64,000 nucleotides of DNA from contig JAMPIV010000285.1 of the NCBI GenBank assembly GCA_024509875.1, forward strand, positions 62,001 through 126,000, written 5' to 3'. Origin of the DNA: Oreohelix idahoensis. Lineage: Eukaryota; Mollusca; Gastropoda; Stylommatophora; Oreohelicidae. Shown here piece after piece: positions 29,201 to 39,726 of the stretch. The notes beneath the pieces are model-generated. The model made no database searches. It was not told the DNA's origin and was given only the letters and a program-made list of their open reading frames with translations. Each line of letters opens with the position of its first letter. Position 1 is the stretch's first letter. Both the position numbers and the translations under genes were made by a program.

Positions 29201-31050
29201 AACCTTCTGCATCTCTGTTATTGGTGTAGTTTTCATGGCTCCTGTAATGAGCCTGAGAGCTTGATTTTGCACCTTATCCAAAGACTGCAGATGTGAGTTA
29301 GCAGCTGATGACCATGCTGCTGAGCTAAACTCTAAGTGTGGTCTTATTACTCCATTATAAATCTTCTTTAGATTTCGTTCATTTGCTCCCCAGTTGGTAC
29401 CTGCTAATTTTCTGAGTATGCCTAGTCGTCTTCTGGCCTTTCCTTCTGCATTTTCAATATGCTTATTCCATGTAAGCCTTTGGTCAAATGTCACCCCAAG
29501 ATAGGTGGGGTAGCTTTCTTCCTTGATCACGGTTGTCCCTAGGTGTATGTTAGCTGATTTGTCCTTGGGGGCGTGGGAGAACAGTGTTGTGGAGGTTTTG
29601 TCTGTGTTTATTGTGATAAGCCATTTCTCTGCCCATGACACTAGCATGTCTGCTGCCCTCTGCATTCTATAATTTGCTGTGGTGACATTTTCATCAGCGC
29701 ACCAGAGTACTAGGTCATCTGCATATAAGGCAGCTTTCACTCCTGCAGGGAGATCTTTCACCAGGTCATTGATGTAAACAAGGAAGAGTGTTGGGGAAAT
29801 TACTCCTCCTTGAGGTACCCCCTGATGGAGCAACACTTTTCTGCTCTGCAGACCGTCAAGAGTGACTCTAGTTCTCCTGTTATGCAAGTATGACTGGATC
29901 CATTTCATCATGTTGCCTTGGATTCCACTTCTCCTAAGTTTTGCAATGAGGCCATCTTTCCACACCTTGTCAAAGGCCTGCTTGAAGTCGACCCAGATCG
30001 TTAGGACCTTTTTCTTCTCCTGGAAGGCATCTTCTATTGCTTGAGACAAGTAAGTAACTTGGTCTTCTATACTGTAGCATTCTCTAAATCCAGCTTGTTC
30101 CGGCACCAGGATCTGCTCAGACTCTAAATACCATTTCAATCTGTGGTTGACTATTCGCTCCATAGTCTTCCCAACACAGCTTGTGAGACTGATTGGCCGG
30201 TAACTTGCAGCCTCGGTCTTACATTTCCCTTTCTTTAGTATGGGTATTGTGATGGCTTCTCTCCATACTTGGGGTACCGTTTCTTTCAACCAGCTGTGGT
30301 TGAATATCTCAAGCAGTTTTGTCTTTGCTGCTGAGCTCAGATTTACTAGCATTTCGTTGCTGATTTTGTCTGGGCCGGGTGACTTTTGAAACTTAAGCTT
30401 GGAAATAGCCTTCTGTAGTTCTCCTAGTGTGATGGGTTCCCTCATTGGGGCAGGAGTATCTGTCTGTCCCATGGTTGCCAGTATTTCTTTTCTTATCTCT
30501 CTCTGATGATCTATGTTAATGGGTAAGTTGCTTTCTGAACTGTATCTTCTAGCAAACAAGTCTGCAGCTTGTTTTCCTCTGAAAAGTTTGCCACCTTCAT
30601 CCAATGTGATAGTCTGCCTAGGTGAGGAACGCTCTTCATTTAGAGACTTGACTAATCTCCAAAGTTTCCTGCCGTCTTTCTCAAGGTTCAGCGATGCCAT
30701 TTTAGTTCTCCAGCTTTTCCGTTTTTCTTCTAGCTTTGTTCTCTGAAACTCTGCTACAGCCTTTTTCCATTTGTTGTGAGTTTCAAGTGAAGGCTGAGAC
30801 TCTGCGTCCTTTCTAGCCCTGTCCATAGCTTCCTGACGTTCTTGGAGTGTGCTGGACCAGTATGGTATGTAGTTACGCCGGCATCCTTTGGGAATGGTTT
30901 CTTTTGCAGCTTGTAGTATGCATCTGTTGAAGTCTTTTACCACTTCATTAATGTCTCTGTTCTGTACCTTGAGGGTAGACAGCAGCGTGTTCACCTGATG
31001 CCTGAATAAACCCCAGTTGGCTTTTTTTGTAGTTCCATCTTGTAATGGCT
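29180..31050 (-). pseudogene. LINE-D reverse transcriptase
   Basis: An open frame of 658 codons (29096-31072). Motifs: FQKSPGPDKISNEML, PILKKGKCKTEAASYRPISL, LVPEQAGFRECYS, TIWVDFKQAFDKVW, LHQGVPQGGVISPTLFLVYI, and intact YADDLVLW. The 'thumb' LGVTFDQRLTWNKHIE and HLEFSSAAWSS follow. The catalytic aspartates are kept. The frame is offset from the endonuclease frame upstream (break near 31020-31050) and from RNase H downstream (break near 29190). Both appear to be single small indels. It would act by target-primed reverse transcription. Confidence 0.87.
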
Positions 31051-31934
31051 GGGCCTGTACTGAGAGTTGCACTCTGGACAGTAAGAAAGATTGGGCGATG
31101 GTCGCTTCCCCCTAGTTGGTCTCCTACTTCTCTACTAATAGATCCAGCTATATCTGGTGTGGAGAAGGCAAGATCTGGTGTTGAAGTTGTGTGCCATCCT
31201 CTGGAGTAGAAGGTAGGAGTATCTGTGGCATTATTGACTAGGATTAGGGAGTGATCATCTTGCCAAGTTTCAACCTCTTCACCTCTGTGATCCAGATGGT
31301 TATAGCCCCAGCTCTGGGAGTGGCTATTAAAGTCTCCAACTGCTATAAAGTTGGTGGCTGGTACCTGTATAGAGCTAAAACTCAGGGGTTTGTTGTTCGG
31401 ACAGTAATAGTTCAGGAGTTCTATTTCCATCTTGTCTACCTTTATCTGCAACAGCTGATATTCTGCTCCATCCATGAAGGTTTTCCTTTTGTGTGCAGGA
31501 ATGTTATTCCTTACAAGAGTAAGTACTCCTCCTTTTCGTCTATCTTTTCTGTCGGATCTGAAGCATTGATATCCCCTTATTTTAAAGGTTTGATCTGCTT
31601 TCAAGTGAGTCTCTTGGATACAGCAAACACTGACTTGCTTCTCATACAAGATGTTTTCCAGCTCTGTCTTTTTGCTGTATCCAGCCTGCTTGCTGTTCAC
31701 TCCCTCTGCATTCCAGTGCATCATGACAAGTGGCACTCTGGGTTTCTCTTTTTCTGTTTTGTTTTGGTCAGTAGTTCTCCTCCGCCATCTGCTGACTCCA
31801 CAAGACGGTCTAGAGGGTCCTCCAGTAGCTGAGGGTGGGCTCTGTCGAGGCTCAGAGCCCGGCACTGCACCTGCCTGGTGGAGCTCCACAGGGCGAGCAC
31901 CAGTACGAGATTTATTTGACTGTGTACTCTCCAT
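31030..31934 (-). pseudogene. LINE-D AP-like endonuclease
   Basis: A frame of 328 codons starting MESTQSNKSRTGARP after a T11 run. Endonuclease motifs: MHWNAEGVNSK, CCIQETHLK, YYCPNN, VGDFNSHSQSWGY and GGSDHRPIFLT, the last being the catalytic Asp-His pair. The final ~40 codons are out of frame relative to the RT. The enzyme nicks one target strand to expose the priming 3' end. Confidence 0.85.
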
Positions 31935-32641
31935 AGAAAAAAAAAAAGCGAGTTGCGTGATACTGTGGTTTCCGGTGCGCCTTCTGGCCCAGTATCTACG
32001 ACTTTAGCACCTGTTCAAAGGGAGAGTGGGCTCATCCCTAATCTGTTTATGTTCCCAGTAGTAGACTATTCGCAAGCAGCCTGGGGGTATCACTGCTCTG
32101 CGCGGACCTTGTTTACCGAGGCGGAGTCCGAGCTCGTATGGTGAAAATATGGTTGCGTTATCTTCAAAATAGCCCTGTCTTTCCCATGGCTTTTCTGCCA
32201 TCCTGCAACTTTGAGTTAGGGAGTTCTGAGCTCCAGTCTCTTTCCCAGGCATTTTATCCTGGCCTGGCACGCATACAGAGGACCCCACTTCTGGTTCTAA
32301 GTTAGCAGTTGGGGATAGGTGGGGTAGCACACTGTGCATTCCCCGTCATCCAGGGGGCTCTCCAACTATGCAGAGCTTGCACAATGCTGTGCTCTGGTTC
32401 TGGGCTCTCCCAAGGAATCCTCACGTCCTGCACAGAGCCACTTCCAGATACCCACCACCTGCCAACCCTCCATTGTAGAAATCTCCTGCATGCGGCCATC
32501 CAGTCAAGAGCCAGTATTAAGTCTGGTGCCCAAGTGATCCCCCCAAGCTCAGTGTGCAATGCTGGGTTCTCATCATGCTGCAACACAGGGGGGATTGTGA
32601 TGCTCAGCCATCTCTCTCAACTCTGCACCGATAAGTGACAT
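31935..32641 (-). other. LINE-D leader region
   Basis: The 5' ~700 bp of LINE-D, GC-richer than its surroundings. It has open stretches of 67-111 codons on both strands but none I recognise as an ORF1 protein. An internal promoter is expected here from family knowledge but was not located. Confidence 0.5.
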
Positions 32642-32654
32642 GAAAGAAATACAA

Positions 32655-33860
32655 ATGAGGAGTTGTTTTAATTTTAGATGCAGAAAGAGCAAAAACAGTA
32701 AAGGCATTTAGGGCAATATCAAGTCAAGCCCTGCTAGCTAAACTGAATGGCAGAGCAATATATAGTAATTTTATACAGGTTTATGCACTGGCTTCCTAGC
32801 TCGGTGGTCCATGGTACAATCTCCAGTTGAGGTGGAATTTTTTAGACCGCAAATGGCTCCAGGGCCGACCCAGCCTCATGAAAGTGAAACTAAGAAGGGC
32901 TGCACCAACTGTAACTACACAGAAAAGGTTTGACATCAGCAAATTGAAGGACTCCCTTACCAGAAAAGCTTTTACGGCCAACATAAAGAACGATATCAAT
33001 TTGCCAAAAGTCAGGAAAAGACATTGACTGATGATATAGACCAGAATTTCAACACCATTTCAACAATATACAAATAAAGCAGCAAATCATGCTTGGGATT
33101 CCAGGAAAGGAAGAAGCAAGACTGGATAACACCAGAAACTTTAAACACCATAACGATGAGAAAGGAAATGAAAAGAAAGAAAACAGAAGCGAAGTCCCCC
33201 AGGTTAAAGCAACTATATAGCGAACAGTACAGTCAGCTGGACAAGGAAGTTAAATGCCAAACCCGAGCCAACAAAAGGAATTTCCTAGACGATCTTGCAA
33301 GACAGGCAGAGGAGGCAGCACTGAGAAATGAACAAAGCACAGTATACAAAATAACTAAATTCATCAGCGGAAAACGAGGTGCAAACAATATTACATTAGT
33401 AAGAGATAAGCAAGGTAATCTCATCACGGCAGCAGAGGGACAAGAAACAAGATGGGCAGAGCACTTCAGAGAAACTCTGAACAAGGAACCACCAGAGACA
33501 CAATTGAATGTTCCTGAGGCTGAAAACGATCTAGATGTGAATACAGACATTCCACGAAAAGAAGAAATCATCACAGCAATCAAAGGGTTAAAGAACGGCA
33601 AAGCTCCGGGCCATGATAACTTAAATGCAGAGCTATTTAAGACAGACCCTGAGCTAGCAGCAGAACTATTAGAACCACTATTTGCACAAGTCTGGAAAAC
33701 GGGGACAACACCATCAGAGTGGAACAAAGGAATAATTGTCAAATTGCCCAAGAAGGGAGATCTTGCAGACTGCAATAATTGGAGAGGAATCACTCTTCTC
33801 TCAGTTCCCAGCAAAATACTAGGCAGGATAATTATACAAAGAGAAATCATACAAACAAAC
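32655..33860 (+). pseudogene. LINE-B relic (endonuclease end and RT start)
   Basis: Plus-strand translation shows AISSQALLAKLNGRAIYSNF followed by IQVYA (endonuclease). A SINE-A fragment interrupts, then a linker (KRFDISKLKDSL) and an RT N-terminal half in a 273-codon frame (33093-33911). RT motifs are KNGKAPGHDNLNAELFK, VWKTGTTPSEWNKGIIVKLP, KKGDLADCNNWRGITLLS and SKILGRIII. It stops where SINE-B is inserted. The palm catalytic motifs are missing. The style is RTE/CR1-like. Confidence 0.78.
32785..32879 (+). mobile_element. SINE-A fragment
   Basis: Matches SINE-A from GCACTGGCTTCCTAGCTCGG to CCGACCCAGCCTC. Truncated at both ends. It splits the LINE-B relic. Confidence 0.75.
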
Positions 33861-34173
33861 GGGACCAGAAGACGCAGCAATAGAGACCGCAGTCAGCGAC
33901 TCATAGCTTGACTGCCTGCATCAGGACCAGCGAACCAGAGCTGGTCAAGACCGTGCTCCACCTCCACGTGGTGGTCCTGGAAACAGTCTGCAGCAGTGCA
34001 GGCTGGCTGAGCGAGCACGGATCGCAATGGGAAGGCAAACCCGGTCCTAAAAAATGCCGTGCAGAAGTCGGATGTGTCGACCGAAAGGTGCAGATATCAC
34101 AGCTACGTTGTAAACAGACACAACGCAACCACCGTCCTTTTCAGGGCGAACGAGGAAGAAGAAGAAGAAGAAG
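33861..34173 (+). mobile_element. SINE-B, copy 1 with (GAA)n tail
   Basis: A 313-bp insertion flanked by ATACAAACAAAC (33849-33860 and 34174-34185). It starts GGGACCAGAAGACGCAGCAA and ends in GAAGAAGAAGAAGAAGA. A second independent copy lies inverted at 34957-35264, and both share the same start and tail. No clear pol III boxes are seen, so it may be a SINE or a fixed-length 3' piece of a LINE. The (GAA)n tail resembles that of LINE-D. Confidence 0.82.
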
Positions 34174-34956
34174 ATACAAACAAACAAAACGATCTTTAAA
34201 AAATAAAGAAAATGAATGAGTGACATGAAATTTGTTAATTGACGGACACCACAAGAAAGATGTAGCATGAGAAAATTATGAAATATGTTGTAAATACATT
34301 GTAAACAAATGCAGGATAGCTAAATATGATGATCTAAACCAGAGGTGCTATGAACTTAAGAAAAAAAAGTGCAGAAATATCACAAACTCGATGTACAAGC
34401 AAAGTAAATGAGTTAGTAGGCAGAACACTGCCTGCCTGAAATGTGCAGAAGAAACATTATTAATGGGTTAAAATAATTTAATAAAATAATGGACAGAATA
34501 CATCACTGAACTCTACGATTATTGAAAAAACAATTAAATAATCAAGACAACTGTGAAGGACCATAAATGTTTGTGGCAGAACTTGATAATGCCATATGCC
34601 ACATGAAAAAAATGCTAATATGCTGGTCCAGATAATATAACAGTAGAACAACACTGAATCTGCAGAAGAATTTGGAATAGATGTAATAGCAAATCTATTG
34701 AGTGACTTCTACATATCTGTGGATACGACATACCTGATGATCTACTAAAATGCATATTCATAACTGTGTCAAAGAAACCAGCATCCATTGAATGCAAAGG
34801 TCACTGCATAAATAATCTTATGAGTCATGTGACCAGGAAGATATTAAAAATCATCATGAGAAGAGTGAGATACAATTTTAAAAAACTCCAAAGTTGGTGA
34901 TGAACAGTTGGAATTTACAGAATTCACAGGCACAAACAGTGCCATATATTTTATAT

Positions 34957-35264
34957 CTTCTTCTTCTTCTTCTTCGTTCACCCTGAAAAGGACGGTGGTT
35001 GCGTTGTGTCTGTTTACGCCTAAGCTGTGATATCTGCACCCTTCGGTCGACACATCCGACTTCAGCACGGCATTTTTTAGGGACCGGGTTTGCCTTCTCA
35101 TTGCGATCCGCACTCGCTCAGCCAGACTGCACTGCTGCAGACTGTTCCAGGACCACCACGTGGAGGTGGAGTGCGGTCTTGACCAGCTCTGGTTCGCTGG
35201 TCCTGATGCAAGCAGTACAGCTATGGGTTGCTGACTGCATTCACTATTGCTGCATCTTGGGGTC
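34957..35264 (-). mobile_element. SINE-B, copy 2
   Basis: A 308-bp insertion between perfect 15-bp duplications CCATATATTTTATAT (34942-34956 and 35265-35279). On the minus strand it starts GACCCCAAGATGCAGCAATA and ends in (GAA)n. It matches copy 1 along its length. Confidence 0.88.
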
Positions 35265-36030
35265 CCATATATTTTATATGAGCATTAATAGAAAGATATA
35301 TATATATAAGATAAAATAGATCTAAAATTGTGCTTTATAGACTTCACTAAGGTTGTCAAAATTAATGGTTCTCAGGTTCTTGTTGTATGCTTGTTGATTG
35401 TATAGGCCATATCTGTATAGGTGATTTGGTGATGAGAGGAAACTCAACTTTCAGCCTCACAACACATTGATAATCATGCTCAAAAGACTGCTGAGATGGC
35501 CCAACATGTTCAATATATCATTTGGACAATGAATGAAGTTCACACATAGATGCAGATGCATAAATTATAAATTCTGGTATCAGCACTGATACTCGATACT
35601 TACGGCCTGACATCTACTTCCTATAATGGACATACATATAATGTTTCTTCATCTAAGTGATGTGCATTCCACAGAAAAACACACTTGCACAGTACACTTG
35701 TGGACACTTCAAAGGCCTCACACAAAATACCCTTCTAACCAAGCATACTTCACACTTGACAACTTGTGTCATTTTTACTAAGTGACATCATACAACAACA
35801 TACATTCAATGGGAGCACTCTGTTGTACACAGACCAATTTTAAAAAAAAGAGTAATTGTAGCTTACACAACCAGAGCAGCTCCAAACAAAGATGTTGAAC
35901 AAGATAAAACACAATGAAATTTTAAGAATGTTAGAAAGCTTAAACATCAGTGGCTACAACCTAAGAGTAATAAATAACATGTATTAAGAACAAACAGTTG
36001 TTATAAAAATTGGTAACTAAATAGGAACGT

Positions 36031-36306
36031 AAAAAAAAGGTAAAGGATCCCATTACACACCCATTGAGGCATATTGGGAATATGGTGTTAGGCCCATATT
36101 TTCTTGACCATCGGCACACTAGGGGTGATGTGGTCAGCATCACGCCGACTGCCTTAACCTTCCTAGAAGATGCTCTGGTACCCAATTAAGGCTGGGTCGA
36201 CCCAGGAGCCGTTTGCGGTCTAAAAAAATCCTACATCATCTGGGGATCGAACCATAGATCACTGAGCTAGGAAGCCAGTGCACTAACCACTATGCTACCG
36301 TGGCTC
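36031..36306 (-). mobile_element. SINE-A, full-length inverted copy
   Basis: A 276-bp reverse-oriented SINE-A with a 14-bp perfect duplication CTAAATAGGAACGT (36017-36030 and 36307-36320). The B box GGTTCGATCCC and the TTTACCTTT tail are visible on the minus strand. It interrupts the LINE-C relic. Confidence 0.9.
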
Positions 36307-37270
36307 CTAAATAGGAACGTGGAAGCAGCTAAAACAGGGTGTTAGGCAGGGATATATTCTGCCCTTTATTTCATTTTCTCTTTACAGTAAGAGCTTAATG
36401 AGATCCATAGAGAATTGGCCAGGAATATCAGTTATTGTGCATACTATAAACATCTTGCGATGTGCTAATGATACCGTTTTAATAATGAACAGTGAAAAAC
36501 TAATAATATCAGTTGGAAGATGCATCTCAGAAATAAAGAACACAATAGCACAAGTAAAAACTGCATTTTATGCAACACATCTTTATAAATGCAATTAGAA
36601 AAGGGAGCTCTTTAGTATTAGAAAGAGCCAATCCTGTCATATGGAAGCCCATTATAGACCATCATTAAACAAGCAGGAAGGTTCTTGAGGCCAGACAGGA
36701 GTTTTTTTACAGAACAATGTAAAGAATACCAGAGACAGCTAACAGAAGTAACGAGGATGACCAGAACGAGGCCAGTGTGCAACAGAAGCTATTGAATGTA
36801 TGAACAGGAAGCAATCTGTGTTCTTTGGGCGTGTTATGAGAAGAGAAAAGCAGGAATATATTGTGACAACCAGCAAGATTCAGGGAAAAATAGAAAGGGA
36901 TGACAGAGAAGACGCTGGACAGTTTTGCAACAGGGCATGGAAAAAGGTCAACAAAATTGATAAAAAATTGATAGAGATGTGATGTTGTGGAGAGACATGA
37001 TTGCCCATGCCACTTGGCATGGCACTTAAAGAAGATATGTATGAATGTGTGTGCCTGTGGGGGTGAGTGTGTGCTTGTTTGCGTGCATGTGCATTGCTGA
37101 TAAGAGTATTATTTGGAAAAAAGTGCTTTTTAATAAATTTGTAAAACACTGACATAAATATGAAATAATAATTCATGGTAAAGAAAACAGTCTTGAATTT
37201 AGCATTGTTTATAATCTGTCCTCTGGCATTTAACTCTTTGAAACCTGTATTCTTTGTCTTTGTTTTTCAG

Positions 37271-37351
37271 CTTCAGAAATTCCGGAAGGAAGTTTATGGC
37301 AACCACAGCAAAATTGAAGAAGAAACAGATGACTTGAAGAAAATTAAAAAG
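37271..37351 (+). CDS. host coiled-coil gene, next exon
   Basis: An 81-nt exon candidate (27 codons) after acceptor TTGTTTTTCAG (ending 37270), followed by a GTTGCA donor at 37352. Phase 0 at both ends, matching the codon-aligned end of the 27382-27529 exon. It encodes LQKFRKEVYGNHSKIEEETD, then DLKKIKK, continuing the same charged coiled-coil character. The donor is weaker than consensus at positions +4 to +6. Joined to the upstream exon it gives 76 uninterrupted residues. No further exon was recognised downstream. The gene is not identified. Confidence 0.68.
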
Positions 37352-37606
37352 GTTGCAGTCTCAGTGGGTCTTTCAAATTCATTACTTCTGCTCGTCTTAG
37401 CTGCCTCCTTCAGTCGTTTGATGTTGTATATTTAGTCATCCTGGTCTGGGGTGGGGGAACCTAGTAGAACAAATACTCATTTTACTCGGCCAGTTAAAGG
37501 AGTGGAGTAAAGTGAGTTGTTATTGTGTAGTGTGTCATTTTATGTTTCCCAAATTATGACCTAAAATATTCAATATGAAGCACATGTGATGAGATTGTAT
37601 TGCATT
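37352..37606. other. intronic sequence, nothing recognised
   Basis: The reading frame runs past the donor to a stop at ~37433. I take this as read-through into intron rather than exon. Confidence 0.35.
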
Positions 37607-37990
37607 GTTACTGCCTGTGTAGGGCCTCTCAAAAGATAAAGAAAGAATAGGCCTACTGCACCTACAGACATGCCGTTCAAGATGACAAATATGAGGGTGT
37701 GCAGGAGATTTGGCAAACTCATCATGTAAAACAAATTGCTACAGGAACCATTCAATCAATCAATCAATACCCTTTAACTCCCCGAGGAACATATGCCTTC
37801 AACAAACACATGCCAAGTCTTCCTGTCCTGTGCCATCCGCTCAAGTTCTTTCCATGTTTTCCTCTGTATCCAGTTGTCTTCTCCGTGTGATTTTTGGTCT
37901 ACCTCTGCCTCTCTTTCCCTGTGGATTCCAGAACAAGGCCTGCCTTTTAATGTTATTAACAGGTTTTACAGGAACCGTTGCTGCAATAGT
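37607..37990 (-). repeat. repeat U plus LINE C-terminal relic
   Basis: 37607-37748 (ACTGCACC...CATGCCGTTCAAG...AAACAAATTGCTACAGGAAC) also occurs at 62095-62170 and 63040-63180. It is followed by (AATC)n and a minus-strand LINE C-terminal block: NIKRQALFWNPQGKRGRGRP and then ITRRR. The same relic family is at 20835, 26760 and 62165. Confidence 0.6.
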
Positions 37991-38428
37991 ATGTGACTCC
38001 TTTGGGCAGGCTACCTTCAAGTGGACCAGCTGCAATGGTGGATGTATGCTCCATAGGAAGCGCAAGGGAAAATGATGATGCATGTCAATGCACAACCATA
38101 AGTGTATAGATCCTTCGAACTGACATTCAAATCTTACTGCATTGATGCTTCTCTATTCACTGTGCACAGTGATAATGGTCAGTTCTCACTTGACAACAAG
38201 TGTTTTTGTTTAACTCACATATCGTAGTCATGTTTTTTTTAGTGCTAGCCAGACTCAGTTTATAGTGGTTTTTCTGGGGGGAAATGAAAAGAGAAAAAAA
38301 AAAAAACAACCTGTGAAAGAGAACTGATGACAGAAGCAAAAATGGTGAGAAAGATGTGGAAAGAATTTGATTTGATGGCACGTGACAGGAGGACTTGGCA
38401 TATTTTTGTTGAAGGCCTAAGCTCCTTG

Positions 38429-38550
38429 CGGCCGGCGTGGTGCTGACCACATTACCCCTAGTGTGCCGATGGTCAAGAAAATATGGGCCTAACACCATAT
38501 CCCCAGCATGCCTCAATGGCTGTGTAACAGGGTCCTTTACCTTTACCTAT
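38429..38550 (+). mobile_element. SINE-A, 5'-truncated copy
   Basis: The 3' half of SINE-A from CGGCCGGCGTGGTGCTGACC to TTTACCTTTACC, flanked by GCTCCTTG (38421-38428 and 38551-38558). This is a 5'-truncated insertion made by target-primed reverse transcription. Confidence 0.82.
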
Positions 38551-39313
38551 GCTCCTTGGGGATGTGATGCTGTACTGTAATTCTGTCTTTTCAACAGGCC
38601 CAGTCTTCTTCTCTTTCTTAAATTATTATGTGTTTGGTCTTTTTCTGTAGATATTTTATTGGGTTCTATGACGGTAGGTTTTGTTTATACTCGCACCAGT
38701 TTTCTTTTCTTTAAAGTTAATTGCGATCACGAAGGTTTTTCTTTGTTAAATTATCGCGATCACATAGTCCCAGTTTCTTTGTGAAGAACTATCACGGTCA
38801 GCGTAACATGACTGTTAAAGTCGCAATGGATAAATGTTAATGTCGAAACGGCTGCTATATACAAACAAATGGTGATAAAGTCTATCACCGGGTACAGTCA
38901 CTCACCCTGTACTGTCAAGCATAGATCAACGAATCAGACTAGTGTTCATTTCCAATTGACAGCACATCATTTATTTACACAGCAACATCAATCCGATACG
39001 ATACACTACACAGGTACAACAGGATACACAAAAAACAATAATAATCAATTACGCAGAATGTCACAGCTGTTCAGTATGATGTAAACCCTGTTTACATCGC
39101 AGTTCTAATGTTACATCAGTAAATTCACCAGAATGACTGCTGACACTGCAGTTACAAAACCGCCACACAGGCTTACATCTGTAGGACTCCCTCAACGACT
39201 GCATACCCCTGCAGTTAACAAAACGCCATACAGGCTTGAATCTATATATACTAGCAGTTCTAATGTTCCACCAGAACGACTGCTGACACTGCAGTTACAA
39301 AACGCCACCCAGG

Positions 39314-39510
39314 CTTAAATCTATATATACTCAAAAGACTGTCCTCTCTGTAGTCTATAAGTAATCTGGCCTACACAACTCCTGGCCTTATAATCTCTTC
39401 AATAACTCTATCTGTTCCTGGATCCTTAAATCTATATATACTCAAAAGACTGTCCGCTCTGTAGTCTATAAGTAATCTGGCCTACACAACTCCTGGCCTT
39501 ATAATCTCCA
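39314..39510 (-). repeat. 111-bp tandem duplication in E3 LTR
   Basis: CTTAAATCTATATATACTCA recurs 111 bp later and is followed by nearly identical sequence. On the minus strand each unit carries TATATATAGA, a TATA-like string. The same duplication is in the right LTR (~45344-45540). Confidence 0.85.
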
Positions 39511-39660
39511 GAAAACTCTCCCTTCATAAGGAACAATGGCCTTATTATCTCCTAGCGCCGTTCCTGCACAATAGAAATCCATCAGGGAGGTAAATATGAT
39601 CCAAAACATCGGCCTGTAGACACCAAGGCCTCAGAACATGTCGTTAACATAAAGTACACC

Positions 39661-39726
39661 TTATCTTCTCTTATCTTCCCTTATCTCATCTTATCTGCAG
39701 ATTTATCACATCTTATCTGCAGATAA
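39661..39726 (-). promoter_or_regulatory. GATA-site cluster in E3 LTR (left copy)
   Basis: Five TTATCT, one TTATCA and one AGATAA in 66 bp: seven WGATAR-type motifs, six of them on the minus (element) strand. Such density is far above chance and suggests binding by GATA-family factors. The matching cluster in the right LTR is at 45691-45756. Confidence 0.6.

Larger units (their letters stand above)
28048..32641 (-). mobile_element. LINE-D, full-length non-LTR element with RNase H
   Basis: A 4.59-kb element bounded by GAAAGAAATAC at 28037-28047 and 32642-32652, a perfect 11-bp target duplication. Order in its own direction: ~700-bp leader, endonuclease, RT, RNase H, CCHC-like tail, short 3' end finishing in (GAA)n. 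RNase H plus a short simple-repeat tail places it in the I superfamily (I/Nimb-like). Two frameshifts and one premature stop break the coding region. It sits in the intron between the host exons, antisense to them. Confidence 0.92.
34260..37000 (+). pseudogene. LINE-C relic, interrupted by SINEs
   Basis: A decayed RTE-like LINE readable across three frames. Blocks in order: WTEYITELYD (~34495), NAICHMKNANNAGPDNIT-like (~34590), LKLCFIDFTKV (35322-35355), KHNEILRMLESLNISGYNLR (~35905), KQGVRQGYILP (~36330), CANDTVLIMNSEK (~36455, for RYADDTVL), and a C-terminal domain to ~37000. It is interrupted by SINE-B (34957-35264), SINE-A (36031-36306), and about 520 bp of unexplained sequence (~35357-35880). 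Many stops. Non-functional and older than the SINEs. Confidence 0.72.

Noticed and set aside
31251..31832. 193-codon open frame on the + strand
   Set aside because: It lies exactly opposite the LINE-D endonuclease frame and has no recognisable content of its own. It is a shadow frame.
34957..35264. SINE-B as the 3' end of LINE-B
   Set aside because: Copy 1 adjoins LINE-B, but each copy has its own target duplication, and copy 2 lies alone in LINE-C. The adjacency is a separate insertion.
39120..39520. Repeated units that could suggest a CRISPR-like or satellite array
   Set aside because: Few, unequal, overlapping duplications inside an LTR and present identically in the other LTR; no regular spacers.
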